Source: Actinomyces weissii
GTDB lineage: Bacteria > Actinomycetota > Actinomycetes > Actinomycetales > Actinomycetaceae
NCBI RefSeq assembly: GCF_016598775.1
Contig: NZ_CP066802.1
Span: 806,001-870,000 of the forward strand
Length of the DNA stretch: 64,000 bases
Direction: 5' to 3'
Shown here: positions 19,264 to 33,779 of the stretch, piece after piece
Position numbering within the stretch: position 1 is the stretch's first letter
How the letters are laid out: each line of letters begins with the position of its first letter
The notes under the pieces: model-generated
What the model was told of the DNA's origin: nothing
Database searches by the model: none
What the model saw: the letters and a program-made list of their open reading frames with translations, nothing else
Program-made: the position numbers and the translations under genes

Positions 19264-20777
19264 TGTCTGTATCTGTCAAGTCCACGGCGGCGGAGCAGGC
19301 GGCGGCGCTGGCTGCCGGGGAGGTCTCCTCCCGCGAGCTGACCCAGGCCCACCTGGACCGCATCAGTGCGGTTGACGACGCAGTGGGCGCCTTCCTGGAC
19401 GTGGACGCCGCCAAGGCCCTGGCCGCCGCGGACGCTGCGGACGCCGCCCGCCGCGAGGGCCGGGCCACCAGCGAGCTGACCGGCGTGCCGGTGGCCGTCA
19501 AGGACCTGTTCGTCACCCGCGGCCAGGTAACCACCGCCGCCTCCCGGATCCTGGAGGGCTGGGTGCCGCCCTACGACGCCACCGCGGTGGCCAACCTGCG
19601 GGCAGCCCACCTGCCGGTGCTGGGCAAGACGAACCTGGACGAGTTCGCCATGGGTGGCTCCACCGAGCACTCTGCCTTCAAGCGCACCGCCAACCCCTGG
19701 GACCTGGGGCGTATCCCGGGCGGCTCCTCGGGCGGGTCGGCGGCGGCCGTCGGCGCCTTCGAGGCGCCGCTGGCCCTGGGCACGGACACGGGCGGCTCGA
19801 TCCGCCAGCCGGCTGCGGTCACGGGCACGGTGGGGGTCAAGCCCACCTACGGCACGGTCTCCCGCTACGGGGTGATCGCCATGGCCTCCTCCCTGGACAC
19901 CCCCGGCCCTATGGCCCGCACGGTGCTGGACACGGCGCTGCTGCACGACGTGGTGGCCTCCCACGACCCGCTGGACTCCACCAGCCTGGCTGACGCCCCC
20001 CGGGGCATGGCTGCGGTGGTGCGGGCGGCCCAGGAGGGCCGGGACCTCACGGGCCTGCGCGTGGGCGTCATCCAGGAGCTGGACGGCGGTGAGGGCTACC
20101 ACGCCGGCGTCGTCGCCTCCTTCCACTCAGCCCTGGAGCTGCTGGAGGCGGCGGGGGCCCGGCTGGAGACCGTCTCCCTGCCGCACCTGGAGTACGCGCT
20201 GGACGCCTACTACCTGATCATGCCGGCGGAGGCCTCCTCCAACCTGGCCCGCTACGACGGCATGCGCTACGGCCTGCGGGTGGAGCCCGCCAGCGGGCCG
20301 GTGACCGCGGAGACGGTTATGGCCGCCACCCGGGGCGCGGGCTTCGGGGACGAGGTCAAGCGCCGCGTCATCCTGGGCACGCACGTGCTCTCGGCGGGCT
20401 ACTACGACGCCTACTACGGCAGCGCCCAGAAGGTGCGCACCCTGGTGCAGCGTGACTTTGACGCCGCCTGGCAGGGGCATGACGTGCTGGTCTCACCGAC
20501 CGCCCCGGTCACGGCCTACCGGTTCGGGGAGAAGGACGACCCGCTGGCTATGTACAAGCTGGACGTGACCACGATCCCCGCGAACCTGGCCGGGGTGCCG
20601 GGCATGAGCCTGCCCTCTGGACTGAGCGACGACGGCCTGCCGGTGGGCTTCCAGGTGCTGGCGCCCCAGCGCGCCGACGACCGTCTCTACCGTGTGGGCG
20701 CGGTGCTTGAGGCCGCGTTGGAGGAGCGCTGGGGCGGGCGCCTGCTCGCCCAGGCCCCTGAGCTGGAGGTGAAGTGA
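19263..20777 (+). CDS. gatA: Asp/Glu-tRNA amidotransferase subunit A
   Basis: 504 residues of the amidase-signature family. The catalytic Lys region is '[15 protein letters not shown]'. The Gly/Ser-rich signature is '[15 protein letters not shown]' followed by '[16 protein letters not shown]', containing the cis-Ser and nucleophile Ser of the Ser-cis-Ser-Lys triad. It releases ammonia from glutamine for GatB. The ATG overlaps the gatC stop by one base, and gatB starts one base after its stop, so the three subunits are translationally coupled. Confidence 0.96.
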   Translation: MSVSVKSTAAEQAAALAAGEVSSRELTQAHLDRISAVDDAVGAFLDVDAAKALAAADAADAARREGRATSELTGVPVAVKDLFVTRGQVTTAASRILEGWVPPYDATAVANLRAAHLPVLGKTNLDEFAMGGSTEHSAFKRTANPWDLGRIPGGSSGGSAAAVGAFEAPLALGTDTGGSIRQPAAVTGTVGVKPTYGTVSRYGVIAMASSLDTPGPMARTVLDTALLHDVVASHDPLDSTSLADAPRGMAAVVRAAQEGRDLTGLRVGVIQELDGGEGYHAGVVASFHSALELLEAAGARLETVSLPHLEYALDAYYLIMPAEASSNLARYDGMRYGLRVEPASGPVTAETVMAATRGAGFGDEVKRRVILGTHVLSAGYYDAYYGSAQKVRTLVQRDFDAAWQGHDVLVSPTAPVTAYRFGEKDDPLAMYKLDVTTIPANLAGVPGMSLPSGLSDDGLPVGFQVLAPQRADDRLYRVGAVLEAALEERWGGRLLAQAPELEVK

Positions 20778-20778
20778 G

Positions 20779-22275
20779 ATGGCTGACGAGCTGATGGACT
20801 TCGAGGAGGCCGTGCGCCGCTACGACCCCGTCATCGGGCTGGAGGTGCACGTCGAGCTGGGCACCGCCACCAAGATGTTCGACGCCGCCCCCAACGTCTT
20901 CGGGGCGCAGCCGAACACCATGGTCACGCCCACCTCGGTGGGGCTGCCGGGGGCGCTGCCGGTGGTCAACGCCAAGGGGGTGGAGTACGCCGTCCGCATC
21001 GGCCTGGCCCTGGGCTGCGAGATCGCCGAGTCCTGCCGCTTTGCGCGCAAGAACTACTTCTACCCGGACCTGTCCAAGGACTTCCAGACCTCCCAGTCCG
21101 ACGAGCCGATCGCCTTCGACGGCGCCCTGGAGGTGGAGCTGGGCGACGGCACCCTGTTCACGGTGCCGATCGAGCGCGCCCACATGGAGGAGGACGCGGG
21201 CAAGAACACCCACGTGGGTGGGGCTGACGGCCGTATCGAGGGGGCCTCGCACTCCCTGGTGGACTACAACCGGGCCGGGGTGCCCCTGGTGGAGATCGTC
21301 TCCAGGCCGGTGGTGGGGGCGGGGGCCCGGGCCCCGGAGGTGGCGGCCACCTACGTGCGCACCCTGCGTGACATCTTCCGGGCCCTGGGGGTCTCGGAGG
21401 CCCGTATGGAGCGCGGCAACGTGCGCGCGGACGTGAACGTGTCCTTGCGCGAGTCCCCGGAGGCGCCTTTCGGTACCCGCACGGAGACCAAGAACGTCAA
21501 CACCTTCAAGGGGATCGAGGCCGTGGTGCGCTACGAGGTCTGCCGCCAGGCGGCGATCCTGGCCAGCGGGGGGCAGGTGCTCCAGGAGACCCGCCACGGG
21601 CAGGCGGACGGCACCACCCGGCCGGGCCGGGTCAAGTCGGACGCGGACGACTACCGCTACTTCCCGGAGCCGGACCTGGTGCCGGTGGCGCCCAGCCGGG
21701 AGTGGGTGGAGGAGATTCGCGCCTCCCTGCCCGAGCTGCCGGCCGCCAAGCGCCGTCGCCTGAAGGCGGAGTGGGGCCTGGCCGACGACGAGATGCGTGA
21801 CGTGGTCAACGCCGGGGCCCTGGACCTGATCGAGGCGACCGTGGCGGCGGGCACTACCGGGCAGGCCGCCCGCAAGTGGTGGATGGGTGAGCTGGCCCGG
21901 CACGCCAAGGACCAGGAGGTGTCCCTGGAGGAGCTGGCGGTCACTCCCGCACAGGTGGCGCAGCTGCAGGGCCTGGTGGACAGCGGCAGGCTGACCGACA
22001 AGCTGGCCCGCCAGGTCCTGGAGGGGGTGCTGGCTGGTGAGGGCGACCCGGCTGCCGTGGTGGAGGCCCGCGGGCTGGAGGTGGTCTCGGACGACTCGGC
22101 CCTGCTGGCGGCGGTGGACGAGGCGCTGGCCGCCAACCCGGACGTGGCTGAGAAGATCCGCGGCGGCAAGGTGCAGGCGGCCGGGGCCATTGTCGGTGCC
22201 GTGATGAAGGCCACCAAGGGCCAGGCGGACGCCAAGCGGGTGCGGGAGCTGGTCATGGGGCGCGTGGGGGCCTGA
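20779..22275 (+). CDS. gatB: Asp/Glu-tRNA amidotransferase subunit B
   Basis: 498 residues. Early motifs '[20 protein letters not shown]', '[19 protein letters not shown]' and '[19 protein letters not shown]' are those of the GatB kinase/transamidase core, and '[15 protein letters not shown]' follows. The C-terminal part is a YqeY-like helical tail ('[20 protein letters not shown]') that contacts the tRNA. It activates the misacylated glutamate or aspartate by phosphorylation and adds ammonia from GatA. Last gene of gatCAB; a strong hairpin follows. Confidence 0.96.
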   Translation: MADELMDFEEAVRRYDPVIGLEVHVELGTATKMFDAAPNVFGAQPNTMVTPTSVGLPGALPVVNAKGVEYAVRIGLALGCEIAESCRFARKNYFYPDLSKDFQTSQSDEPIAFDGALEVELGDGTLFTVPIERAHMEEDAGKNTHVGGADGRIEGASHSLVDYNRAGVPLVEIVSRPVVGAGARAPEVAATYVRTLRDIFRALGVSEARMERGNVRADVNVSLRESPEAPFGTRTETKNVNTFKGIEAVVRYEVCRQAAILASGGQVLQETRHGQADGTTRPGRVKSDADDYRYFPEPDLVPVAPSREWVEEIRASLPELPAAKRRRLKAEWGLADDEMRDVVNAGALDLIEATVAAGTTGQAARKWWMGELARHAKDQEVSLEELAVTPAQVAQLQGLVDSGRLTDKLARQVLEGVLAGEGDPAAVVEARGLEVVSDDSALLAAVDEALAANPDVAEKIRGGKVQAAGAIVGAVMKATKGQADAKRVRELVMGRVGA

Positions 22276-22325
22276 AGCTCAGGCCTGGCCGCGAAAAAGC
22301 CTAGGCCTGGCCCCGAGAACTGGGC

Positions 22326-22375
22326 CGCCGGTGGGGTGGGGGTTGTCTGAGACCTCCACCCCACCGGCGTTTCTC
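22326..22375 (+). terminator. Terminator of gatCAB
   Basis: A 17-bp stem with a single mismatch: arms at 22326-22342 and 22353-22369, based on CGCCGGTGGGGTGG with CCACCCCACCGGCG. It is followed by TTTCTC, giving a Rho-independent terminator 50 bases after the gatB stop. Confidence 0.85.
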
Positions 22376-22463
22376 AGTGGAAGAGCGCACCGGCCCGGGC
22401 TGAGGGTGGGCCAGTAGGCTGGCGCTGTTCAAACAGCTCAGATACCAGATAACAGGAGTCCTC

Positions 22464-23852
22464 ATGGCTCAGCCCAGCCCTAGCTACACCGTCGCCCTGC
22501 ACCTGGAGGTGCCCGCCAGCCAGAGCGCGGTGGCCGCCCTGGTAGAGACGGCGGCCTCGACCGGCGCGATCGTCACCGGCGTCGACGTGGCGGACACCGA
22601 CGGCGACAGCCTGGTCGTCGACCTTACGGCGGACACCCGCGACTCGGTGCACCGCGGCGAGCTGGTGACGGCGATCAAGCAGCTGCCCGGCGTGGTGGTG
22701 CGCAACGTCGGCGACTCGACCTTCCTGGCGCACGTGGGCGGCAAGCTGGAGATCGCCGCGCGCACCCCGATCCGTAACCGCCGTGACCTGGCCCGTGTGT
22801 ACACCCCCGGCGTGGCACGGGTGTGCAAGGCGATCTACGACCACCCGGAGCGGGCGCGGATGCTCACCATCAAGAAGAACACTGTGGCGGTGGTCACGGA
22901 CGGGACCGCGGTGCTGGGGCTGGGGGACATCGGCCCGGCGGCCGCCATGCCGGTGATGGAGGGCAAGGCGGTGCTGTTCAAGCAGTTCGGTGACGTGGAC
23001 GCCTGGCCGGTGGCCCTGGACACCAAGGACCCGGAGGAGATCATCGCGATCGTCAAGGCGATCGCCCCGGCCTACGGCGGCATCAACCTGGAGGACATCG
23101 CCGCACCCAAGTGCTTTGACATCGAGGCCCGCCTGCGCGAGGAGCTGGACATCCCGGTCTTCCACGACGACCAGCACGGTACGGCGGTGGTGACCCTGGC
23201 CGCGCTGATCAACGCCTTGAAGGTGGTGGGCAAGCGGATCGAGGACGTGCGGATCGTCCTGTCCGGCGTGGGGGCCGCGGGTACGGCTATCGCCAAGCTG
23301 CTGATGGCCCACGGGGCCAAGGACATCGTGGGCTACGGCCGCAGCGGGGCGCTCAGCGCGGACGACACCGCTGGCATGAACGAGCACCGCCGGTGGCTGG
23401 CGGAGAACACCAACCCGCGGCGCGTGAGCGGCACGCTCAAGGAGGGCCTGGTGGGGGCTGACGTCCTGATCGGCGTGTCCTCAGGGAACCTGCTGGCGCC
23501 GGAGGACCTGAAGGTGATGAACGAGGGCGCGATCGTCTTCGCGATGGCCAACCCGACGCCGGAGGTTGACCCGATCGGGGCAGCGGAGGTCGCCGCCGTG
23601 GTGGCCACGGGCCGCTCTGACTTCCCCAACCAGATCAACAACGTGCTGGTGTTCCCGGGCCTGTTCCGCGGCCTGCTGGACACGGGGATCGTGGACATCT
23701 CCACCGAGCTGCTGCGGGCGGCGGCCACGGGGATCGCGGAGGTCATCAAGGAGGAGGAGCTGAGCCCGGTGTACATCATCCCCAACGCCTTTGACACCCG
23801 GGTGGCCGACGCCGTGGCGGGGTCGGTGCGCCGCTTGGACCAGAAGGGCTGA
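22464..23852 (+). CDS. NAD(P)-dependent malic enzyme with N-terminal ACT-like domain
   Basis: Oxidatively decarboxylates malate to pyruvate. Residues 1-90 look like an ACT regulatory domain ('[20 protein letters not shown]'). The malic core follows: '[18 protein letters not shown]', '[19 protein letters not shown]', '[20 protein letters not shown]', the metal-binding '[15 protein letters not shown]' and '[12 protein letters not shown]', and the nucleotide-binding '[17 protein letters not shown]'. 462 residues, typical of the short bacterial type. ATG preceded by AGGAG. The cofactor (NAD or NADP) was not decided. Confidence 0.92.
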   Translation: MAQPSPSYTVALHLEVPASQSAVAALVETAASTGAIVTGVDVADTDGDSLVVDLTADTRDSVHRGELVTAIKQLPGVVVRNVGDSTFLAHVGGKLEIAARTPIRNRRDLARVYTPGVARVCKAIYDHPERARMLTIKKNTVAVVTDGTAVLGLGDIGPAAAMPVMEGKAVLFKQFGDVDAWPVALDTKDPEEIIAIVKAIAPAYGGINLEDIAAPKCFDIEARLREELDIPVFHDDQHGTAVVTLAALINALKVVGKRIEDVRIVLSGVGAAGTAIAKLLMAHGAKDIVGYGRSGALSADDTAGMNEHRRWLAENTNPRRVSGTLKEGLVGADVLIGVSSGNLLAPEDLKVMNEGAIVFAMANPTPEVDPIGAAEVAAVVATGRSDFPNQINNVLVFPGLFRGLLDTGIVDISTELLRAAATGIAEVIKEEELSPVYIIPNAFDTRVADAVAGSVRRLDQKG

Positions 23853-23883
23853 GGTCCAGGCGACGCCGTCGCGCGGTTGCGTG

Positions 23884-23927
23884 AGGTGCCTGTGGGAGTC
23901 TTTCGGGGCTGCCGCAGGCACCTTTCG
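23884..23927 (+). terminator. Terminator of the malic enzyme gene
   Basis: A 12-bp stem with one G-T wobble (AGGTGCCTGTGG at 23884-23895 with CCGCAGGCACCT at 23912-23923), followed by TTTCGT, 31 bases after the stop. Confidence 0.8.
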
Positions 23928-24024
23928 TGCTACCTGGGCCGGGGCGGGCGGGCTGGTGCGGGGGCTGCGGCGGCCCGGCACGGTTTTGGGGCAGCAAGTG
24001 TGTCCTGGATCATGGCTCATCAGT

Positions 24025-24055
24025 TTGACGGCGTGGGGGAGGGGCTGCTTAAAGT
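24025..24055 (+). promoter_or_regulatory. Candidate rRNA operon promoter
   Basis: TTGACG at 24025-24030 is followed after 18-19 bases by TTAAAGT at 24049-24055. A near-consensus -35 with a TAAAGT-type -10 is typical of actinobacterial rrn promoters. It lies about 430 bases before the 16S start. Other promoters may exist in the stretch up to 24,230. Confidence 0.5.
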
Positions 24056-24483
24056 ACTCCCCGTTGCGAACGCAATGCCTGCAAAGGCAAAGCATTCCAG
24101 CCTCGATCGCCACAGCGAGAGCCGCGGATCACAAAACATTGTTTTGACTCCGGATGCTCAAGCGGGTAAGGTTGATCGGGTCGCCTGCGAGGCGGGACTC
24201 TTCCTGAAGGAAAGGTCAGGATCCGCTGGGTGTGTTGTTTGAGAACTCGATAGTGTGTCATGTTTTTTATGCCATAGTGGGATGGCTGGTTCTTGGGATC
24301 TTTTGTGGTTCTGGGGGTTGGTTGTCTTGTTTTGTTTTGGTTTTGCTTGCCCCTTTCTTTTGTTGGGGGTGGGTTGGGCCTGGAGTTTTTTCTCTGTTTG
24401 GTTGTCTTGGCTTGTTTGCTGGTTGGTGGTTCTGGGCTCTGTGTGGGTCTGGGGGTGTTGGCTGGTTTATGGGTTGGATGATT
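24056..24483 (+). other. rRNA operon leader
   Basis: No gene is seen. At about 24,231-24,260 lies TGTTGTTTGAGAACTCGATA, the kind of conserved leader element found before actinobacterial 16S genes and linked with antitermination and processing. The DNA from 24,280 to 24,483 is strongly G/T-rich on the plus strand, unlike any coding region here. Open frames across it translate to low-complexity Trp/Gly/Phe runs and are not genes. Confidence 0.65.
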
Positions 24484-29590
<5,107 letters not shown>

Positions 29591-29708
29591 CACAACCCCC
29601 AACAACACACCAAGGGGGGCAGGAACACCAACGCAAGCGTCCACTATACGGCCCACAACCAACCAACCCACAAGCACCAACCACGAGCACCACAAACACC
29701 CCACACAA

Positions 29709-29827
29709 CGTCTCGGTGGTCACAGCGGGAAGGCAACGCCCGGCCCCATTCCGAACCCGGAAGCTAAGACTCCCAGCGCCAATGGTACTGCACCCGCCAG
29801 GGTGTGGGAGAGTAGGACACCGCCGAG
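29709..29827 (+). rRNA. rrf: 5S ribosomal RNA
   Basis: About 119 bases. The strongly conserved CCATTCCGAACCCGGAAGCT and GGTACTGCACCC segments are present, with helix I formed by TCTCGGTGGT at the 5' end and CACCGCCGAG at the 3' end. Third gene of the rrn operon. Ends were set by helix I. Confidence 0.95.
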
Positions 29828-29842
29828 CACAAACCACACCGC

Positions 29843-29870
29843 AGGCCCCCAACCAACAGGCTGGGGGCCT
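29843..29870 (+). terminator. rrn operon terminator
   Basis: AGGCCCCCA (29843-29851) pairs with TGGGGGCCT (29862-29870) around a 10-base loop, 16 bases after the 5S end. There is no T-run. Confidence 0.7.
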
Positions 29871-30173
29871 ACGGCCACCCCCAGACACTTATCACCCACC
29901 CCACCCGACACCCACGCAACACCAACACCTACCCCCACCACCCCCACACACCCCCACCACCCCCGCCTCCACTTGTGCACTTCGGCGCGAGTGGTGCGGT
30001 TCTCCGGCACCACTCACGCCAAAACGCACAACTCAAGGCAAGGCAGGCACACCCCACCACACCACATCAGCACAACCCCAAGCCACCAAGCCCCCAAGCC
30101 CACAAGTCTTTCCCACCACACACAGACCAAAGGCCTTGCCGATAATGGGGGAGCAGGGACAAACATATATGCC
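29871..30173. other. Spacer between rrn and the ThrE-like gene
   Basis: About 300 bases with strong C/A bias on the plus strand (runs such as CACCCCCACCACCCCC). No gene is supported. The promoter of the following exporter gene should be near its right end, where the DNA is AT-richer (about 30,140-30,172). Confidence 0.4.
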
Positions 30174-31511
30174 GTGTCTGATAACCCCGCCCCATACGAT
30201 CCCAGTAGACCTGAGCCCTCCCTGGACGCCGACCGGCTGATGAAGCAGTCGGGAGTCGTGATCCGCCTGGGCCGCATGATGCTCGCCGCCGGTGCTGGCT
30301 CCTACCGCGTCAAGTCCTCTATGGCGCGTGCCGCAGCCGCAGTCGGCCTGGACCGTCACGAGGCCACCGTGACCATGACCGAGCTGGTGACCTCCTCCTA
30401 CGTCGGCGAGCGCTTCCGCACCGAGACCGCTGAGCAGCGGCGCGTCGGTGTCAACGTGGCCAGGCTGGAGGCCCTGCGCCGTATCGTCCACGACCTGCAG
30501 CCCCACACCACGGTTGAGGAGCTCGACGCCCGCCTGGACAAGGTCAACCAGATGCACGGACTGTACGGAAACGTCGCCAACGCCCTGGCCTCCGGCGTCG
30601 CCTGCGCCGGATTCTGCTTCCTCAACGCAGGCGGTTGGGTGGAGTGCCTGCTCGTGCTGCTAGCCGCCACCGTGGGGCAGGCCTTGCGCAGGCAGATGCT
30701 GGAGCGCCAGTACCAGCACTTCTTCACCTGGCTGGTCTGCGGCGTCGTCGCCTCTGGCCTGTACATGGGCGCCGACGCCCTGCTGGTGGCCGGTGGGCTG
30801 ATTACCAACAGCCACCAGGGCGGCCTGATCTCCGCGATCCTGTTCCTCATCCCTGGCTTCCCCATGGTCACCGCCATGCTGGACCTGGCCCGCCAGGACT
30901 TCTCCTCCGCGATCTCGCGCGGCTCCTACGTGGCCCTGGTGATGGCCTCCGCGGGCGTGGCGGTGTGGGCGGTGACCTATCCCTTCGGCTGGGACGTCAC
31001 CACCGTGACCTCCCCCCACCCCCACGGCCTGCTGCTCTACGCACTGCGCTGCTTCTGCTCCTTCATCGCCGCCTACGGCTTCGCCATGCTGTTCAACGCC
31101 CCCGCCCGCGCCTGCCTGCTGGCCGCGATCGTAGGGGCCGTGGCGAACACTGGCAGGCTGTTCCTGATCGACGTCGTCGGGGTGCCCTGGCAGCTGGCGG
31201 TGGGCCTGGCCGCCGTGGTGATTGGCTTGCTGGCTCAGGCATTCGTCTCCCGCGCCAGCCAGTCCCGCGTGGCCCTTTCCGTGCCCGCCGTGGTCATCAT
31301 GATCCCCGGCGTGCCCTTCTACCGGGCCATCACCTCCCTCAACGACCGCGCCAAGGACCCCACGGTGGCCGTGAACGAGGCCATGGGCAACCTCTGGCAG
31401 GTGTTCTTCGTGATCGCCGCCATCGGGGTGGGGCTGGCGCTGGCCCGCATCATCACCGACCACGGCTGGCGCCACGACGTCGCCACCGCCGACCTGGTCA
31501 GCAAGTTCTGA
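30174..31511 (+). CDS. thrE: Threonine/serine exporter ThrE-family protein
   Basis: A fused ThrE protein. The N-terminal soluble part (DUF1212-like) has 'LDADRLMKQSGVVIRLGRMM', 'AAGAGSYRVKSSMARAA' and 'TMTELVTSS'. About ten hydrophobic helices follow from 'ALASGVACAGFCFLNAGG' onward, with 'LISAILFLIPGFPMVTAMLD' and, in the ThrE_2 part, 'ALSVPAVVIMIPGVPFYRAI'. In corynebacteria ThrE exports threonine and serine by proton motive force. The open frame extends far upstream into low-complexity sequence; GTG 30174 is the chosen start, with ATG 30240 the alternative. About 445 residues. Confidence 0.88.
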   Translation: MSDNPAPYDPSRPEPSLDADRLMKQSGVVIRLGRMMLAAGAGSYRVKSSMARAAAAVGLDRHEATVTMTELVTSSYVGERFRTETAEQRRVGVNVARLEALRRIVHDLQPHTTVEELDARLDKVNQMHGLYGNVANALASGVACAGFCFLNAGGWVECLLVLLAATVGQALRRQMLERQYQHFFTWLVCGVVASGLYMGADALLVAGGLITNSHQGGLISAILFLIPGFPMVTAMLDLARQDFSSAISRGSYVALVMASAGVAVWAVTYPFGWDVTTVTSPHPHGLLLYALRCFCSFIAAYGFAMLFNAPARACLLAAIVGAVANTGRLFLIDVVGVPWQLAVGLAAVVIGLLAQAFVSRASQSRVALSVPAVVIMIPGVPFYRAITSLNDRAKDPTVAVNEAMGNLWQVFFVIAAIGVGLALARIITDHGWRHDVATADLVSKF

Positions 31512-31513
31512 CC

Positions 31514-31665
31514 AGCTGGGGCCCCAGCCGGTTGCGGCTACAGGGGCCCCTGGGGGCGGTTACTGGCCTCAGGCGTGACCAACTGGGGCCCCAACTGGCT
31601 GGCGGCTACGGGCCCCAGCCGGGTGGCGGCTACAGGGGCCCAGCCGGTTGCGGCTACAGGGGCCC
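31514..31665. repeat. Four short direct repeats after thrE
   Basis: Four imperfect units of 28-33 bases with the pattern GGGGCCC-AGCCGGTTGCGGCTACAGG start near 31517, 31584, 31612 and 31636. GCGGCTAC(A)GGGGCCC is the most constant part. They lie in the convergent space before the terminator and do not look coding. Confidence 0.7.
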
Positions 31666-31703
31666 ACCCGCAGCGGCACCACCGCGCACCCGGCACATAA
31701 CGC

Positions 31704-31749
31704 AGCACCGCGCGAGCGATCCGGTCCAGGCCGGTGCTCGCGCGGTGCT
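31704..31749. terminator. Bidirectional terminator hairpin
   Basis: A perfect 14-bp stem: AGCACCGCGCGAGC (31704-31717) with GCTCGCGCGGTGCT (31736-31749), 18-base loop. It lies between the convergent ends of thrE and the AspT/YidE-type transporter gene. Confidence 0.8.
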
Positions 31750-31776
31750 GCTTCTGTATCAGCCTGCTACAGCCGG

Positions 31777-33477
31777 TTACAGACCACCCAGTACCTGGGC
31801 CACGAAGATCTTCACGATCATGGCCACGGGGTAGACCATGGCGTAGCCCAGGGCCACGCGCGGGTCCGCCCCGGTGCGCTCGTTGGCGAAGGCCAGCACC
31901 GCCGGCTGGGTCTGGGCGCCACCGAGCAGACCAGAGAGCCGGGTGCCACCCATCTTCACGCCCCAACGCATGCCCGCGTACAGGATCAGGCCCACCACGT
32001 TGGTGACCAGGAAGCCCACCAGCAGGATCTTCCACCAGTCGCCCCCGGAGAAGGCGCTGGCGATCTGCCCGCCGGCCTTGGTGCCCGCCTGCGCCAGGAA
32101 GACCAGCAGACCGAACTCAGAGAGCACGGCGCTGGCCGTGAAGGGGATCGCCGTCACGAAGCTGCCGATCCGCCCGATCCGCCCAAAGACCAGGCCCACC
32201 AGGAGGGTGCCAGCGGCGGAGCCGATCGAGAAGGTCGCGCCGGTGGGCGTGAGGAACTTCCACTCACCGATGAAGATGCCCAGCGCCATCCCCAGGCCCA
32301 TGGCCACCGGGTTGATGGAGGACAGGCCGCGAGCGGAGTCGCCAAAGAACTTGGAGATGTCCTTCATGCGTCCCGTGGGGGCCACCACGCGCACCCGGTC
32401 ACCCTGCTGGAGCACCAGGTCCGGGGTACCCACCATGTCGGTGTCCCCGCGGCGGACGCGGGAGATCGTGGCCTCAAAACGGCCGTCAATGTCCAGGTCG
32501 GAGATGGTGTGGCCCGCCAGCTTGGGGTCCGAGACGGTGATGCGCCGGAAGTCCAGGTACTTGCGGTCAGCCAGCAGGGAGTGGGAGGAGCCGTGGCCGA
32601 TCGCCTCGATCACCTGGTTGACGGCCTCCTGGGTGCCCACCACGGTAACCAGGTCGTCCTTGTGCATACGCTCGTTGAAGTGCTGCTTGGTGATCGGCAT
32701 GATCGGGCCGGTCTCCCCGCGGCGCAGGCGGGAGAACTTCAGCTCCCCACTGATCTTCTCGGCGATGTCGGAGATGCGCGGGGAGTCGGTGCGCTCCACG
32801 CGGATCGTGCGGTTCACCAGGGGGGAGGGGGCGTCCTTGTCGCTCTTGCGGTAGCCCAGGGCCAGCAGGGTGTAGAACAGCATGCCGATCACGCCAAAGA
32901 GGTAGGCGACGGCGTAGCCGACCGTGGCGATGGCGGCGCCCTGCGGGTCCCCGTGCAGCTCGGCGGCCTGCCCGGCCGCAGCCAGGGCCGGGGTGTTGGT
33001 GATAGCCCCCGCGAAGGTCCCGGCGATCATCGCCGGGGACATGCCCAGGGCACGGCCCACGCCTACGGCCACGCCCGCGGCCGCCACGAAGGCCAGCAGC
33101 ATGATGGCGATCGGGCCCAGCGCCGTCTTGATGGCGTGGAAGAAGTTGGGCCCGGAGCTCACCCCGATAGCGAAGGTGAAGATAGCCAGTCCCAGGATGC
33201 CGAAGTGTCCCGGGATCTCCAGCTTCACGCCTTCGGCAGAGGCCCAGGCGGCCAGCGCGATGCCGGAGAAGAGCACGGCGGCCGCGCCCAGGGACACTCC
33301 CTTGACCTTGAAGTGCCCGAACAGCATGCCTATGCCGATCAGCAGGAACAGGACCAGGACCGGGTTGGCGGCCAGGTGGTTGAGGACGGTCAGTAACACT
33401 TTGTGCTGCCAGCCTTCCAGTAGTGCCCCAGCAGGAGGTGCTGCTCCGGGGGGCTGATGGGAATACGTCAGGTACAT
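31777..33477 (-). CDS. AspT/YidE/YbjL-family transporter with two TrkA-C domains
   Basis: About 566 residues. A first set of helices ('PVLVLFLLIGIGMLFGHFKV', 'GILGLAIFTFAIGVSSGPNF', 'AGTFAGAITNTPALAAAG') is repeated by a second set ('VAMGLGMALGIFIGEWKF', 'FGLLVFLAQAGTKAGGQI', 'GLLGGAQTQPAVLAFAN'). These are the two 'AspT/YidE/YbjL antiporter duplication' halves. Between them lie two RCK_C/TrkA-C domains (about residues 215-380; 'MHKDDLVTVVGTQEAVN', 'LVLQQGDRVRVVAPTGRM'). Relatives exchange aspartate/alanine or carboxylates; the substrate here is unknown. ATG 33477 was chosen although an open frame continues to 33648, because the upstream residues look like translated non-coding DNA. Its ribosome-binding site is weak. 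Confidence 0.88.
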   Translation of the reverse strand: MYLTYSHQPPGAAPPAGALLEGWQHKVLLTVLNHLAANPVLVLFLLIGIGMLFGHFKVKGVSLGAAAVLFSGIALAAWASAEGVKLEIPGHFGILGLAIFTFAIGVSSGPNFFHAIKTALGPIAIMLLAFVAAAGVAVGVGRALGMSPAMIAGTFAGAITNTPALAAAGQAAELHGDPQGAAIATVGYAVAYLFGVIGMLFYTLLALGYRKSDKDAPSPLVNRTIRVERTDSPRISDIAEKISGELKFSRLRRGETGPIMPITKQHFNERMHKDDLVTVVGTQEAVNQVIEAIGHGSSHSLLADRKYLDFRRITVSDPKLAGHTISDLDIDGRFEATISRVRRGDTDMVGTPDLVLQQGDRVRVVAPTGRMKDISKFFGDSARGLSSINPVAMGLGMALGIFIGEWKFLTPTGATFSIGSAAGTLLVGLVFGRIGRIGSFVTAIPFTASAVLSEFGLLVFLAQAGTKAGGQIASAFSGGDWWKILLVGFLVTNVVGLILYAGMRWGVKMGGTRLSGLLGGAQTQPAVLAFANERTGADPRVALGYAMVYPVAMIVKIFVAQVLGGL

Positions 33478-33779
33478 CCTGTCATCAATATCTACCTGTG
33501 TGTTCGGACCAAAGGCCGCACCTCTGGTGCGGGCGGTCAGCGGGCGAGCGCGGGCGGTCAGAGCGCGAGCACAGGGCGGGCAGGAGGCAGGATGCGGGCA
33601 GGCGCAGAACCGGTCGGGCGTGCCCGCCACCCCAGCCCTGACCAGCATCCGGTCAGTGATTCCAGTATCTGATACAAAGCTCGTCAGTTGTGACGTAGGC
33701 CGTAGCAGCGCTTAGGGTCAGTCCACGGGCCGCCGGGCCCGCCAGCCGCCCGCGCGGCTGCCCGAGGCAGGAGGGGCAG

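Noticed and set aside
29802..30173. N-terminal extension of the ThrE-like protein
   Set aside because: The extra 124 codons start within the 5S gene, run through the rrn terminator and encode only Thr/Pro/His low-complexity sequence.
33649..33779. Leader peptide or T-box attenuator before ilvB
   Set aside because: No run of Ile, Val or Leu codons with competing hairpins and no T-box core sequence was seen in the upstream region.
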